DNA of 22,140 nucleotides from a virus (IMGVR_UViG_3300034064_000546:1-22140); one strand, 5' to 3'. Positions 14,266 to 21,930 are shown, numbered from the stretch's first letter. Notes: generated from the sequence alone by a model not told the origin. Numbers and translations are program-made.

Positions 14266-14795
14266 ATTTTAAGCATATTCATTACTCTTGGAGACCTCTT
14301 CTGAGTGAATTTAACACAGATGCTTTCCTTTACTTCAAAAATGAATTGTTACCCAAAGAAAAATATTACCCTGAAGCTGATGAAGTCTTCAGGGTTTTTT
14401 CTATGCCTGTATCAGAAATTAAGGTTGTGCTAATAGCTAGAGAAGAAGCTTCTCCTATAGTACAAGAAGGCCTTTTCTTCTTAAGAATGTCCCTAACTTT
14501 TGGGGCAACCACAGACCATAGTGAATATTGGGAACCCTTCATTAAAAAGGTTATCTATTTTATTGCTAGGAGTAATCCTTGCATTTGGCTTTTGCCAACA
14601 ACAAAATCACAAAGTTATACAGCTAATCTACCTGCTAAAACTATATTTAATGTGATGAAGTATACTGATGAAACTATTCATCATATACCTTTCAATGTAG
14701 ATTACAACTATGTGTTTAAAGGGATATATATTAAACTTAAGCATGTAAATCTCCTTCTTAAAAAGAAAGGATTAACTGAATTAAATAATTTTTAA
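14262..14795 (+). CDS. Family-1 uracil-DNA glycosylase homologue with eroded active site
   Basis: The 177-aa sequence follows the layout of UDG family 1: W-R-P-L-L-x-E-F near the start, YYPEADEVFRVF (35-46), the strand IKVVLI (53-58), Q68-E-G-L-F-F where UDG has A-H-G-L-x-F, and near the end H-H-I-P-F-N (140-145) where UDG has H-P-S-P-L-S, followed by V-N-L-L-L-K-K-K-G (UDG: N-E-Y-L-E-K-x-G). The catalytic GQDPYH is replaced by AREEAS (59-64), losing the water-activating Asp, while His140 and Pro143 of the second motif are retained. It may be inactive or altered in specificity. Poxvirus D4 is a UDG that works as a processivity factor with a primase-helicase; the direct junction with a primase here invites that comparison, as inference. 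Confidence 0.65.
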   Translation: MNFKHIHYSWRPLLSEFNTDAFLYFKNELLPKEKYYPEADEVFRVFSMPVSEIKVVLIAREEASPIVQEGLFFLRMSLTFGATTDHSEYWEPFIKKVIYFIARSNPCIWLLPTTKSQSYTANLPAKTIFNVMKYTDETIHHIPFNVDYNYVFKGIYIKLKHVNLLLKKKGLTELNNF

Positions 14796-14806
14796 AAATT
14801 AAAACC

Positions 14807-15460
14807 ATGAGTGATGTACAAACTCCACAAAGAGAAATAACTATCTATGCTACTAGAGGTGGCCAAATGAAAAAAATCATGACTAATGTAAGTACTTGGG
14901 GAGAATTACAACCTCTTGTAAGAGCAGAAGGATTTGATTTAAGTTCTTTATTAGCAGCAGAAAACATTAACAAGTCTGACTTAGTAAACGATTTAGCTGT
15001 ATTGCCAGCAACTGATTTTAGATTATTCTTAAGACCAAAACAAACTAAGTCTGGTACTTTAGACAGAAAAGAATGTTTTGCTGCTATCAAAGTTTATTTA
15101 GTAAATCATCCCCAAGATAAAGCTAAATTTACTATTGATGGTAAAAATGTAACTCAATTGAGTACTGCTGTAGTTCAAGACCTAGTTGCTAAGTATATTG
15201 GTGGCATTGCTTCTGAAACTTCTACAACTTGCAAGACAATTAAAGAAGTAAAATATGCTTTAAAAGCCTCAAGTAATGCTAATTTAACAGACATTGAAAG
15301 AGTAGAAGAAGCTTTAACTTTAATTAGTTCTTTAGGAGAATATCCTTCTTATTTTAAAGCTCTTAAGCATTTAGGTAAACTTCGTTTTGAAATTTCTCCT
15401 GAAGCTAGACAATCTGAAGAAGATGAATTAGCTAGAGAAGCTAGACAATTAGGTTACTAG
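14807..15460 (+). CDS. Ubiquitin-like (beta-grasp) modifier protein with C-terminal extension
   Basis: The protein has two parts. Residues 10-76 look like a ubiquitin-like beta-grasp fold: strand ITIYATRGG, strand KKIMTN, helix WGELQPLVRAEG, then V-L-P-A-T-D-F-R-L-F-L-R-P (65-77), which resembles the Ubl protein C of PRTRC cassettes. It is followed by K-Q-T-K-S-G (78-83). A 134-aa helical extension comes after that Gly. Ubls that are conjugated need a free C-terminal Gly, so I infer that the JAB protease encoded downstream could cut after Gly83. No ubiquitin-like GG is present. It is the first gene of the Ubl cassette, 11 nt behind the UDG-like gene, and ends at a terminator-like hairpin, which may allow it to be made in excess over the enzymes. 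Confidence 0.68.
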   Translation: MSDVQTPQREITIYATRGGQMKKIMTNVSTWGELQPLVRAEGFDLSSLLAAENINKSDLVNDLAVLPATDFRLFLRPKQTKSGTLDRKECFAAIKVYLVNHPQDKAKFTIDGKNVTQLSTAVVQDLVAKYIGGIASETSTTCKTIKEVKYALKASSNANLTDIERVEEALTLISSLGEYPSYFKALKHLGKLRFEISPEARQSEEDELAREARQLGY

Positions 15461-15468
15461 TATTAATT

Positions 15469-15498
15469 AAGGGCTTATGTAATGTAAGCCCTTTAATT
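15469..15498 (+). terminator. Hairpin terminator/attenuator after the Ubl gene
   Basis: AAGGGCTTA (15469-15477) pairs with TAAGCCCTT (15485-15493) around a 7-nt loop and is followed by TAATTTC. It lies 8 nt after the Ubl stop. The weak T-run suggests partial termination, which would lower expression of the E2/JAB/E1 genes relative to the modifier. Confidence 0.6.
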
Positions 15499-15506
15499 TC
15501 TTTATT

Positions 15507-16703
15507 ATGTCAAGAAGTATAAAAGATAATACAACAGATCCTCTTAAAAAGTTTCTAAACAATGCATGTTTACTAGGTACTCATAAGAATAAGAAGTTTT
15601 TAGGAAAACTATTTGACAAGCAATTTATTGCTATTCCTGGAGCAGATCCTACATCAGATATTCAGAAAGTAAAATCCGACTTCTTTAAGATATTAGACTT
15701 ATTTGAAGAAAAGTATAAAGGGAAAGCTGATTTAGGTTTTTATCATGAGTCAGGTTTACAAAGGATTATTCCTTATTTTAAAGTTCTTTATCCAAAATTT
15801 ACTATTACTAATAGTCAAGGTAGAAGTCATGAAATAAGAGATTTATTTGTATACCATAGTTTTAAATTTACTAGAGGTTCTGTGCATCCTTGGAAATTAG
15901 AGGGTGGTAGGTTTTCTAAAACTGATTTAGAGATTACCTCAGGGTATCAACAAAGTCATTTAGGAAGTCACAGTGGTTGGAGTTCTAATCCTTTTTATTG
16001 TTCCTATTTTTGTGTAGGAGGAGATACTGATGTAAGTAGAATGCTAGCTGAATTTGAAGTAGAGATGGATATGGATAGGTATGAATTATTTTTATTTTGT
16101 GTAGATAGTATGATTACTTGGGAATCTTTAGAGGGTGTACCTTTTATTAGAATGGAAGTAATTAAAAATGCTAATTCTGGTAGAGTAACTAATACTAATC
16201 CTAATTATGAAGAAGGAATAGTTCAAGCTATTCTAACTGAAAAAATACCTTTAGATGTAGATTTTTACATCTCTGATGGTATTTACAAAATTCATCCTAA
16301 TTTAAGAGCTTCTAACTTTATTAAAAAAATAGTTTTAAAACATTACACATTTAATGTAGCTAAGAGTATTATTGTTAGTAAAACTCCTAATACTTTTGAT
16401 CATTATTTACAGATGAAAGCAGAAGGAGAAGTCTTAAAGCAAGTTAACAAAGTCACTGTACCAAAAGAATACACTATTTTTAGAGGGAGGAAACTTTACC
16501 CTAAGGTAGTTAGAGAAGATAGGAGAAAAAATACTCCTATTTCAATTGAAGATTATATTGTTTATCCTAAATTTTTAGAAAATGTCCTTAGAAAACTTGA
16601 GTCAAGAATCTATGAGAAAGCAGTTGTCAAGAATGCAACTAGACTCTATCATACCAGTAGTGATGCCTATAGAGGTGTTACATCAGATACAGTATCTCTG
16701 TAA
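15507..16703 (+). CDS. E2-like (UBC-fold) candidate of the Ubl cassette
   Basis: This 398-aa protein has no clear similarity to textbook E2 enzymes, but its middle part has E2 features. There is a strand-turn-strand run Y95-PKFTITNSQGRSHEIRDL-113, then a segment GYQQSHLG (146-153) and FYCSYFCVGG (163-172), that is, a His-rich loop followed 16-18 residues later by Cys169 with Gly-Gly. Bacterial E2-like proteins in Ubl cassettes combine a flap with His or Asn and a downstream catalytic Cys; Cys165 or Cys169 would be the candidate. N- and C-terminal regions (1-75, 210-398) are helical and basic. Its place between the Ubl and the JAB/E1 genes is the main support for an E2 role. It overlaps the JAB gene by at least 41 nt in another frame. 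Confidence 0.5.
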   Translation: MSRSIKDNTTDPLKKFLNNACLLGTHKNKKFLGKLFDKQFIAIPGADPTSDIQKVKSDFFKILDLFEEKYKGKADLGFYHESGLQRIIPYFKVLYPKFTITNSQGRSHEIRDLFVYHSFKFTRGSVHPWKLEGGRFSKTDLEITSGYQQSHLGSHSGWSSNPFYCSYFCVGGDTDVSRMLAEFEVEMDMDRYELFLFCVDSMITWESLEGVPFIRMEVIKNANSGRVTNTNPNYEEGIVQAILTEKIPLDVDFYISDGIYKIHPNLRASNFIKKIVLKHYTFNVAKSIIVSKTPNTFDHYLQMKAEGEVLKQVNKVTVPKEYTIFRGRKLYPKVVREDRRKNTPISIEDYIVYPKFLENVLRKLESRIYEKAVVKNATRLYHTSSDAYRGVTSDTVSL

Positions 16704-17766
16704 ATTAATTTCTAAAGTAGAGTGGTCAGGTGCTCTATTTTATACTACTGAAGGTAGTATTGAAAAACCTGAATTTTTCAAAATTACTTTAAAAACAATC
16801 CTTCCTTTAGATATGGGTTCTCAAGCCTATACTGAATACAATCTTGATGAAAGATTTATGGATTTTATTGAAGAAGATTTTGAAGAAAGATGCACTTGGA
16901 AACTTGGTCATATCCATAGTCATAACAGTATGGCTGTATTCTTTTCAGGTACAGATATGGCAGAGCTAAATGATAATGCTCCAGCACACAATTTTTACTT
17001 GTCTTTGATTGTAAACAATGCTATGGATTTCTTAGCTAAAGTTGCATTTATAGGAGAAGCTAAAAAAGATATTAAAGATGTCCCTTATACTGCTAAGAAT
17101 GTAGAAGGTAATAATTATATCATTGAAAGACAAGACTTTCAAGTTAATAGCCAAAAGTTATTTATTTTTGACTGTCAGATTTATAGTGACTTACAAGAAC
17201 TTTCAATTACTGAACAGTTTAGAGATCAAGTGGCTAAGATTATGATACCTAAACCTGTAAAGACTTTTCCCAGACAAGAACCTTGGAACAAACCTCAAGA
17301 GCCTTGGAAGAAACCTAGTTTACCTGCTCACACTAATAATCAGAAAAGTCTTTTTGATGATTGGGATTCTCCTTACACTCCTGGTAAACAAGCAATAGAT
17401 GATTTGGCAGAGTATGACTTAAAAGCACAATCTATTTACAATTTTGCTAAAGAGTTATTTAATTACAGTACTCAAGAGTCAGATGAATTAGTAGATATAG
17501 AAGAAGTTCTTGATCTTTTAGCAGAGTATGATTTATCTCCTCAAGAGATAGCTAAAAGTGTAATTACAGACTATGCTAAAACTTTTGCTACACATTTTCC
17601 TAATGCTTCAGCAACTGATTTTGTAGAATACACTCATGAAACTCTAGATTTACTAGAAGATATAGTAATGATGTATCCTGAAATCAAATTGACCATTAAA
17701 ACAATTACATCAATGATTAATAATTTTATATCACATGAGACAAAGGGATACAAGTCAGCAAAGTAG
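16633..17766 (+). CDS. JAB/MPN (JAMM) metallo-isopeptidase of the Ubl cassette
   Basis: A zinc protease that removes or matures ubiquitin-like proteins. All JAMM residues are visible: E31 in V-E-W-S-G-A-L-F-Y, H95-S-H97 in G-H-I-H-S-H-N-S, S105 and D108 in F-S-G-T-D, with H-x10-D spacing exact. The JAB fold covers about residues 1-140. After it come a Pro/Trp-rich linker (two copies of P-W-x-K-P, about 205-225) and an acidic helical domain (about 240-378) that may bind the substrate. The frame is open up to ATG 16582; I prefer ATG 16633 (M-Q-L-D-S-I-I-P) just before the first strand. Even so it overlaps the preceding gene by 71 nt. Its 3' end overlaps E1 by 32 nt. Confidence 0.85.
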   Translation: MQLDSIIPVVMPIEVLHQIQYLCKLISKVEWSGALFYTTEGSIEKPEFFKITLKTILPLDMGSQAYTEYNLDERFMDFIEEDFEERCTWKLGHIHSHNSMAVFFSGTDMAELNDNAPAHNFYLSLIVNNAMDFLAKVAFIGEAKKDIKDVPYTAKNVEGNNYIIERQDFQVNSQKLFIFDCQIYSDLQELSITEQFRDQVAKIMIPKPVKTFPRQEPWNKPQEPWKKPSLPAHTNNQKSLFDDWDSPYTPGKQAIDDLAEYDLKAQSIYNFAKELFNYSTQESDELVDIEEVLDLLAEYDLSPQEIAKSVITDYAKTFATHFPNASATDFVEYTHETLDLLEDIVMMYPEIKLTIKTITSMINNFISHETKGYKSAK

Positions 17767-18433
17767 ATTTAAAGATGCCCCATGGTTTCCTAGAAACAAT
17801 GAAATTTGTTTAGTAGGTGGAGCTGGTGGTATAGGTTCTTGGTTATGTTTTTTCTTAACTAAGATAGGTTTCAAAGTCAATGTTTATGATTTTGACACTG
17901 TTGAAGACCATAACTTAGGTGGTCAGTTATTTCAACAATCAGATATTGGTAGTCCTAAAGTAACAGCAATTTATAGAATAGTACAGACTTTTTGTGGAGA
18001 CAGAGTTTCTACTTTTAATGAAAGGATTACTAGTAATACACCTCATCATTACTATAGTTTTTCTGCTTTTGACAATATGGAAGCTAGAAGAACTTTGTTT
18101 ATGAACTGGAAACAGTCTTGGGGAAGTTGCCCTGATGGAGTTACAGCTATATTCATAGATGGTAGACTAGAGATAGAGCAATTACAGATATTTTGTGTTA
18201 CTCCTGAAAATGCTGATAAGTATGAAAGAGAACATCTTTTCCATGACAGTGCTGTAGAAGAAGCTCCATGTACAATGAAGCAAACTTCTCATACTGCTGC
18301 TATGATAGGCTCTCTTATGTCAGCTTTCTTTACCAATCATATTACCAATGTTTATTTGGGTGAGACTCTCAGAGAAGTCCCATTCTATTATGAGTTTGTA
18401 GTTCCTATGAACTTCACACAATCAGAGTTATGA
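17735..18433 (+). CDS. ThiF/E1-like adenylating enzyme of the Ubl cassette
   Basis: E1-like enzymes adenylate the C-terminus of a Ubl and often take it up on a Cys. The nucleotide-binding loop is G28-GAGGIGS-35, followed by D52-F-D54-T-V and N60-L-G-G-Q64, then D-I-G-S-P-K (70-75), and D113-N in a S-A-F-D-N-M-E-A-R motif. A catalytic Cys candidate is Cys179 in E-E-A-P-C-T-M-K-Q-T. The Arg normally before Gln64 (N-x-x-R-Q of MoeB/ThiF) is Gly63. The zinc-binding CxxC pairs of MoeB are absent, and at 232 aa it is a minimal version. ATG 17735 overlaps the JAB gene by 32 nt; the stop overlaps the next ATG (ATGA). Confidence 0.88.
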   Translation: MRQRDTSQQSRFKDAPWFPRNNEICLVGGAGGIGSWLCFFLTKIGFKVNVYDFDTVEDHNLGGQLFQQSDIGSPKVTAIYRIVQTFCGDRVSTFNERITSNTPHHYYSFSAFDNMEARRTLFMNWKQSWGSCPDGVTAIFIDGRLEIEQLQIFCVTPENADKYEREHLFHDSAVEEAPCTMKQTSHTAAMIGSLMSAFFTNHITNVYLGETLREVPFYYEFVVPMNFTQSEL

Positions 18434-19566
18434 GATTGACTTATTCCACTATAGGAGTCTTTACTCGTTCTCTATTTGATATAACTGCTGTTGCTGCTAA
18501 TGAGTACATTCCTATTAATACTTTTAATAAAGAGTATACACTAGGAGATGGACTTAGATATTATAATAAACCTAGTTTACAAGATGCTAACTATAAACCA
18601 AACACTCTTAAGAATATTAAAGATGGTTTTGAAATGGGTAATAGTACTAGAAGAATTAATATCAATAACAGAAACTATTTTATATCAAAAGGTCTCTTTC
18701 TATCAGAAAATGGTACACCATTAATGGTATGTACTATGAAGAAAGAAGCCTATATGAATGCAGAAATACCTAAATTCTCTGATACAGGGTATCATGCAAA
18801 TTTCTCCTACACCAATTACGTTTTATTTTACTCCACTTCTTTTTTCACTGACCCTGGTCTAACTCCTTTAAACAGGAGACTTCAAAAAGAAATATTACAA
18901 TCTTGTTATGAAAAAGGTATAGAAGTCAGAGTACTGTCTTCCCTAGAAATAGAAAAGAATACCTTTGCAAGATTATTTGAAGTCAAGAAGACAAAGTCAT
19001 TGACACAATTAGAAGCCTATATGGAACAAGTACTGCCAAATTTCTTACACAATAATGGGGAGGACAACTTCATTGAGCAAGAATTTGCACCAGTAACTAT
19101 CCATAGAGAAGAACTTTCTGTAGAAGAAGAAGCTCTCTTATTTGATAATGAAATGAGAGATTTAATTGTTGATTCTATTCAAAGAGAAGCTGAAAACACA
19201 ATTCATTCTGGTTCTAATCTTAGTCTTAGTATTGGTAGTAATCTTACTACAAGTACAGGTACAACAAGTGGTCACTTTACAAGTATTACTACAGATACTA
19301 CTTATACTAGTACAGGATTAACTATGCCACCTAGACAAATGACAGAACTAGAAGAATTAGCTGCTGAAGCTGCCCAATATGACCCACTTGAAGAATCTTC
19401 TGATGAAGAGGAATCTTTTGATGATGATGAAAACTATGGAGAAGAGTTTCATTGGGGAGATACAGAACATGCAGTAGAAATTGAAGAAATGCTTAGAGAT
19501 GAAGAAACTGCCCATACAGTTTCAACATGGCAATCAGTTATACAGCTTATTGATGACACAGAGTAG
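18430..19566 (+). CDS. Unknown protein with Ser/Thr-rich and acidic C-terminal tails, linked to the Ubl cassette
   Basis: The 378-aa protein has an ordered N-terminal half (1-200), rich in aromatic and Asn residues, with strands around F-I-S-K-G-L-F-L-S (84-92) and Y-V-L-F-Y-S-T-S-F-F (130-139). Residues 260-298 form a low-complexity Ser/Thr/Gly stretch, and 305-361 are very acidic (E-E-S-S-D-E-E-E-S-F-D-D-D-E). It has no known catalytic motif. An ATGA overlap with E1 ties it to the cassette. It could be a target or adaptor of the Ubl system, or a partner of E1. The acidic and Ser/Thr segments look disordered and could carry many modification sites, but this is inference. The preceding genes supply no further clue. 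Confidence 0.65.
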   Translation: MRLTYSTIGVFTRSLFDITAVAANEYIPINTFNKEYTLGDGLRYYNKPSLQDANYKPNTLKNIKDGFEMGNSTRRININNRNYFISKGLFLSENGTPLMVCTMKKEAYMNAEIPKFSDTGYHANFSYTNYVLFYSTSFFTDPGLTPLNRRLQKEILQSCYEKGIEVRVLSSLEIEKNTFARLFEVKKTKSLTQLEAYMEQVLPNFLHNNGEDNFIEQEFAPVTIHREELSVEEEALLFDNEMRDLIVDSIQREAENTIHSGSNLSLSIGSNLTTSTGTTSGHFTSITTDTTYTSTGLTMPPRQMTELEELAAEAAQYDPLEESSDEEESFDDDENYGEEFHWGDTEHAVEIEEMLRDEETAHTVSTWQSVIQLIDDTE

Positions 19567-19613
19567 TTCTTAAGGTATTTAAGTTTTTTATTATTAATCC
19601 TTAAAAATCTTAT

Positions 19614-20126
19614 ATGGGAGTTGGAGCAACAAACAAAAGAAAGGGGAGCACTGCAGAAAGATATTATGCCAAATTCTTTAGGGAACTAGGGTTTAATTTC
19701 TGTGAGACCTCTAGATTTGTAAGCAAAAAGCATGACAATGCTAAAATAGACTTGATGTATATTCCTTTTAATCTACAAATCAAGGCTGGTGTCCAACAGA
19801 ATATGAATCCTGGGAAGGAATTATTTATGATGGCTACCTCTATTGCAGGCATGTTTCCCCTTGAAGATGAAGTTCATAAAAAACCTTGTTTGCTAATTCA
19901 TTACAAGCAAGGTAAACCTGGATCCAGAAGGACTCCAGAGATGGAAATAGTGTATATGTCTATGATACAGTTTGATTTATTTAGAAGTAAAAGTCCTAGT
20001 TTAGAGTATTCAATGATGAAAGACTTTAAATTTGATCTAAATTCTGAGTTTAAAACTATTATAGGTATGACACTTGACCATTTTAAAAGTGAAGTAATCT
20101 TAAAACAATATGTAACATGTCCGTAA
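19614..20126 (+). CDS. PD-(D/E)XK nuclease, Holliday-junction-resolvase-like
   Basis: The start K-R-K-G-S-T-A-E15-R-Y-Y-A-K-F-F-R-E-L-G-F follows the archaeal Hjc/VRR-type nuclease pattern (G-x-x-x-E then a helix). The catalytic core is I-D46-L-M-Y and then L-Q55-I-K57-A-G, where the usual ExK is QxK. This is a plausible PD-(D/E)XK metal-dependent nuclease acting on branched or ssDNA, or resolving recombination intermediates. The gene follows a 47-nt A/T-rich gap after the acidic protein. It overlaps the next gene, another nuclease, by 10 nt, so the two likely form a recombination unit. Confidence 0.65.
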   Translation: MGVGATNKRKGSTAERYYAKFFRELGFNFCETSRFVSKKHDNAKIDLMYIPFNLQIKAGVQQNMNPGKELFMMATSIAGMFPLEDEVHKKPCLLIHYKQGKPGSRRTPEMEIVYMSMIQFDLFRSKSPSLEYSMMKDFKFDLNSEFKTIIGMTLDHFKSEVILKQYVTCP

Positions 20127-21286
20127 TTGTAGCAACAAAAGAAGAAGTACAAGAGTACTATGAATCTGATGCCTTAGGGCAATCAAAATTAAAATTATTA
20201 CTAGGAGATCTAGGTTCTTTTCACAAAGAATTTGACTCTTCAGCAGAACACTTTATGATAGGTTCTGCAGTAGATTGTATATTGACTAATTCAATAGAAG
20301 CCTTTAACGAGGACTATTATATCTCAAGTGTAGAAAAACTACCTTCTGATGCAGTAATAGAAATTCTAAAGTTAGTCTATGAAGATCTATTGCAGGACTA
20401 TGCTGAACATTTAGAAGTAATTACAGGACAGCAGGAATCTGTCTCTGTTACCCCATTTCATGAGTTTGTAGGAGAGCTTGGAGAGTGGAGTAGTTATATT
20501 CTAGATGCATGTGAAAAAACAGGATGGCAACCTAGATGGGGTGCTGATGCTAAACTAAAGAATATTGTAGAACCTAGTTCTAGTTATTTCTTAGATATGT
20601 GTTTAGGTTTTGGTAAGACTATTATTAGTCAAACTCAGAACAACACCATCAAAAGTATTGTACATTCTTTACAAACTAATCCAAGAACAGCTAGTTTCTT
20701 TGACAGAGAATTTTATTCAGATATGCCTCTTTATACAATGTATTATCAATTTCCTATTTACTTTGAGTATAGAGGAGTAGATTGTAAAGCATTGTTAGAT
20801 ATGGTGTTTGTTGAAAGAGATGAAGAAGGAAAGATTCTATCTATCCTTGGTGCAGATTTGAAAACTATGAATGGAAATACATTTTATTTCCCTAGTAGTG
20901 TTAGAGCAAGAAGATATGACATCCAAGCTGCTTGGTATAGTCTTGCTCTACAAAAACATTTTGCAGTTCCTGATGGTTCTGATGCAATTAAACCTTTCCA
21001 ATTTGTAGTAGAATCTACTTCATATCAAGGAAAACCTTTAAATTTTGTTGTTGATAAGTCTCTCCTAAATATAGGAAGGTATGGTAGAAAAGCTATATCT
21101 TTACATGAGTCAACTATGTTTCAAGAACATCTTGAAGCTAGTGCTATTCTACAATATGAAATTAAAGGCTTTGAACAACTCTTAGAAATGTATATGTATC
21201 ATTGTGAAAATGGTTTTACAGAAGAAAGAGAAATTCAAGAAACAGGTTTAACTCCATTAAAACTTGATTGGGATGGTATTATCTAA
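20117..21286 (+). CDS. PD-(D/E)XK exonuclease, RecE/Cas4-like (DUF3799-type)
   Basis: The N-terminal Y-Y-E-S-D-A-L-G-Q-S-K-L-K-L-L-L and F-M-I-G-S-A-V-D (46-53) match phage exonucleases of the RecE/DUF3799 group. Typical members have G-S-A-V-H here; Asp53 stands where the His would be. The core is A-L-L-D228-M-V-F and G-A-D247-L-K249-T, and R-Y-D-I-Q270-A-A-W-Y274-S-L-A-L fits motif IV. The expected activity is 5'-3' dsDNA exonuclease feeding an annealing ATPase/SSB pair, in agreement with the Sak4-like ATPase at 11121. It overlaps the Hjc-like gene by 10 nt. At 389 aa it is longer than many relatives, mainly through an insertion (about 55-150). Confidence 0.75.
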   Translation: MSVIVATKEEVQEYYESDALGQSKLKLLLGDLGSFHKEFDSSAEHFMIGSAVDCILTNSIEAFNEDYYISSVEKLPSDAVIEILKLVYEDLLQDYAEHLEVITGQQESVSVTPFHEFVGELGEWSSYILDACEKTGWQPRWGADAKLKNIVEPSSSYFLDMCLGFGKTIISQTQNNTIKSIVHSLQTNPRTASFFDREFYSDMPLYTMYYQFPIYFEYRGVDCKALLDMVFVERDEEGKILSILGADLKTMNGNTFYFPSSVRARRYDIQAAWYSLALQKHFAVPDGSDAIKPFQFVVESTSYQGKPLNFVVDKSLLNIGRYGRKAISLHESTMFQEHLEASAILQYEIKGFEQLLEMYMYHCENGFTEEREIQETGLTPLKLDWDGII

Positions 21287-21908
21287 TGTTGCAAAAGAAG
21301 GCATGGATATTCAGATTGGGAAACTTTATATTAACAGAACTGTTAAATACTTAGTTCCTGGTCTTGGTTTCTATGGACCCACTCTTAAGACTAAATTAAA
21401 TCTAGTTTTTAAGTTGGCTTTTGGTATACACGATACTTTGTTAGAAGGCACTCATTTAGAAGGACAAAAGAATATTTTTATTCTTGTGGACAAACTTGTG
21501 AGACCTGAATTATTCCAAAACTTTATAGATTGGGTAAAACATCAAGAGTATTTTGTTACTGATTATTCTTATGATGCAATAATGGAAGCTCATAGTAGAA
21601 AACACATGATTGTGTTAGCTTATCCCCCTGTAATGGGGGATGTCTATGAGAAATTCTTATTAGGTAAGTATAGTAAGATGTATACAAAAAAAGAGATTAC
21701 AAGTTATTTTGCTGAAGAAAGCAAACTTGAGTCAAGGCAAGTATTAATGAAAATAGTACATGCTAAACAAAGGTTTATTTCTCTAATCAAATCAACTTTT
21801 GATACTCAGTTAGAAGAACAAGATTTCTTACTTGGTTCTTGGGAATATGATCTTCCTCCTAATCAAGAAGAAGAATTTTTTAACACTTGGAAACCTATGG
21901 GGAGTTAA
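21273..21908 (+). CDS. Unknown protein (211 aa) following the exonuclease
   Basis: The frame starts at ATG 21273 (overlap 14 nt with the exonuclease); ATG 21303 (M-D-I-Q-I-G-K) is an equally likely start, and the TTG at 21264 is unlikely. The N-terminal part I-G-K-L-Y-I-N-R-T-V-K-Y-L-V-P-G (about 14-29 from 21273) and the acidic C-terminus ending P-N-Q-E-E-E-F-F-N-T-W look like a folded cytosolic protein with a charged tail. I recognise no domain. The last codons and stop form the 5' arm of a terminator hairpin, so this is the end of the operon. Confidence 0.65.
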   Translation: MVLSNVAKEGMDIQIGKLYINRTVKYLVPGLGFYGPTLKTKLNLVFKLAFGIHDTLLEGTHLEGQKNIFILVDKLVRPELFQNFIDWVKHQEYFVTDYSYDAIMEAHSRKHMIVLAYPPVMGDVYEKFLLGKYSKMYTKKEITSYFAEESKLESRQVLMKIVHAKQRFISLIKSTFDTQLEEQDFLLGSWEYDLPPNQEEEFFNTWKPMGS

Positions 21909-21930
21909 TCTCCCCTAAGTTTTCTTTATA
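21899..21930 (+). terminator. Intrinsic terminator ending the nuclease operon
   Basis: GGGGAG (21899-21904) pairs with CTCCCC (21910-21915) around TTAAT, and a T-rich tail (TTTTCTTTAT) follows. The TAA stop of the preceding gene lies in the loop, so the stem overlaps its last codons. Confidence 0.8.
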
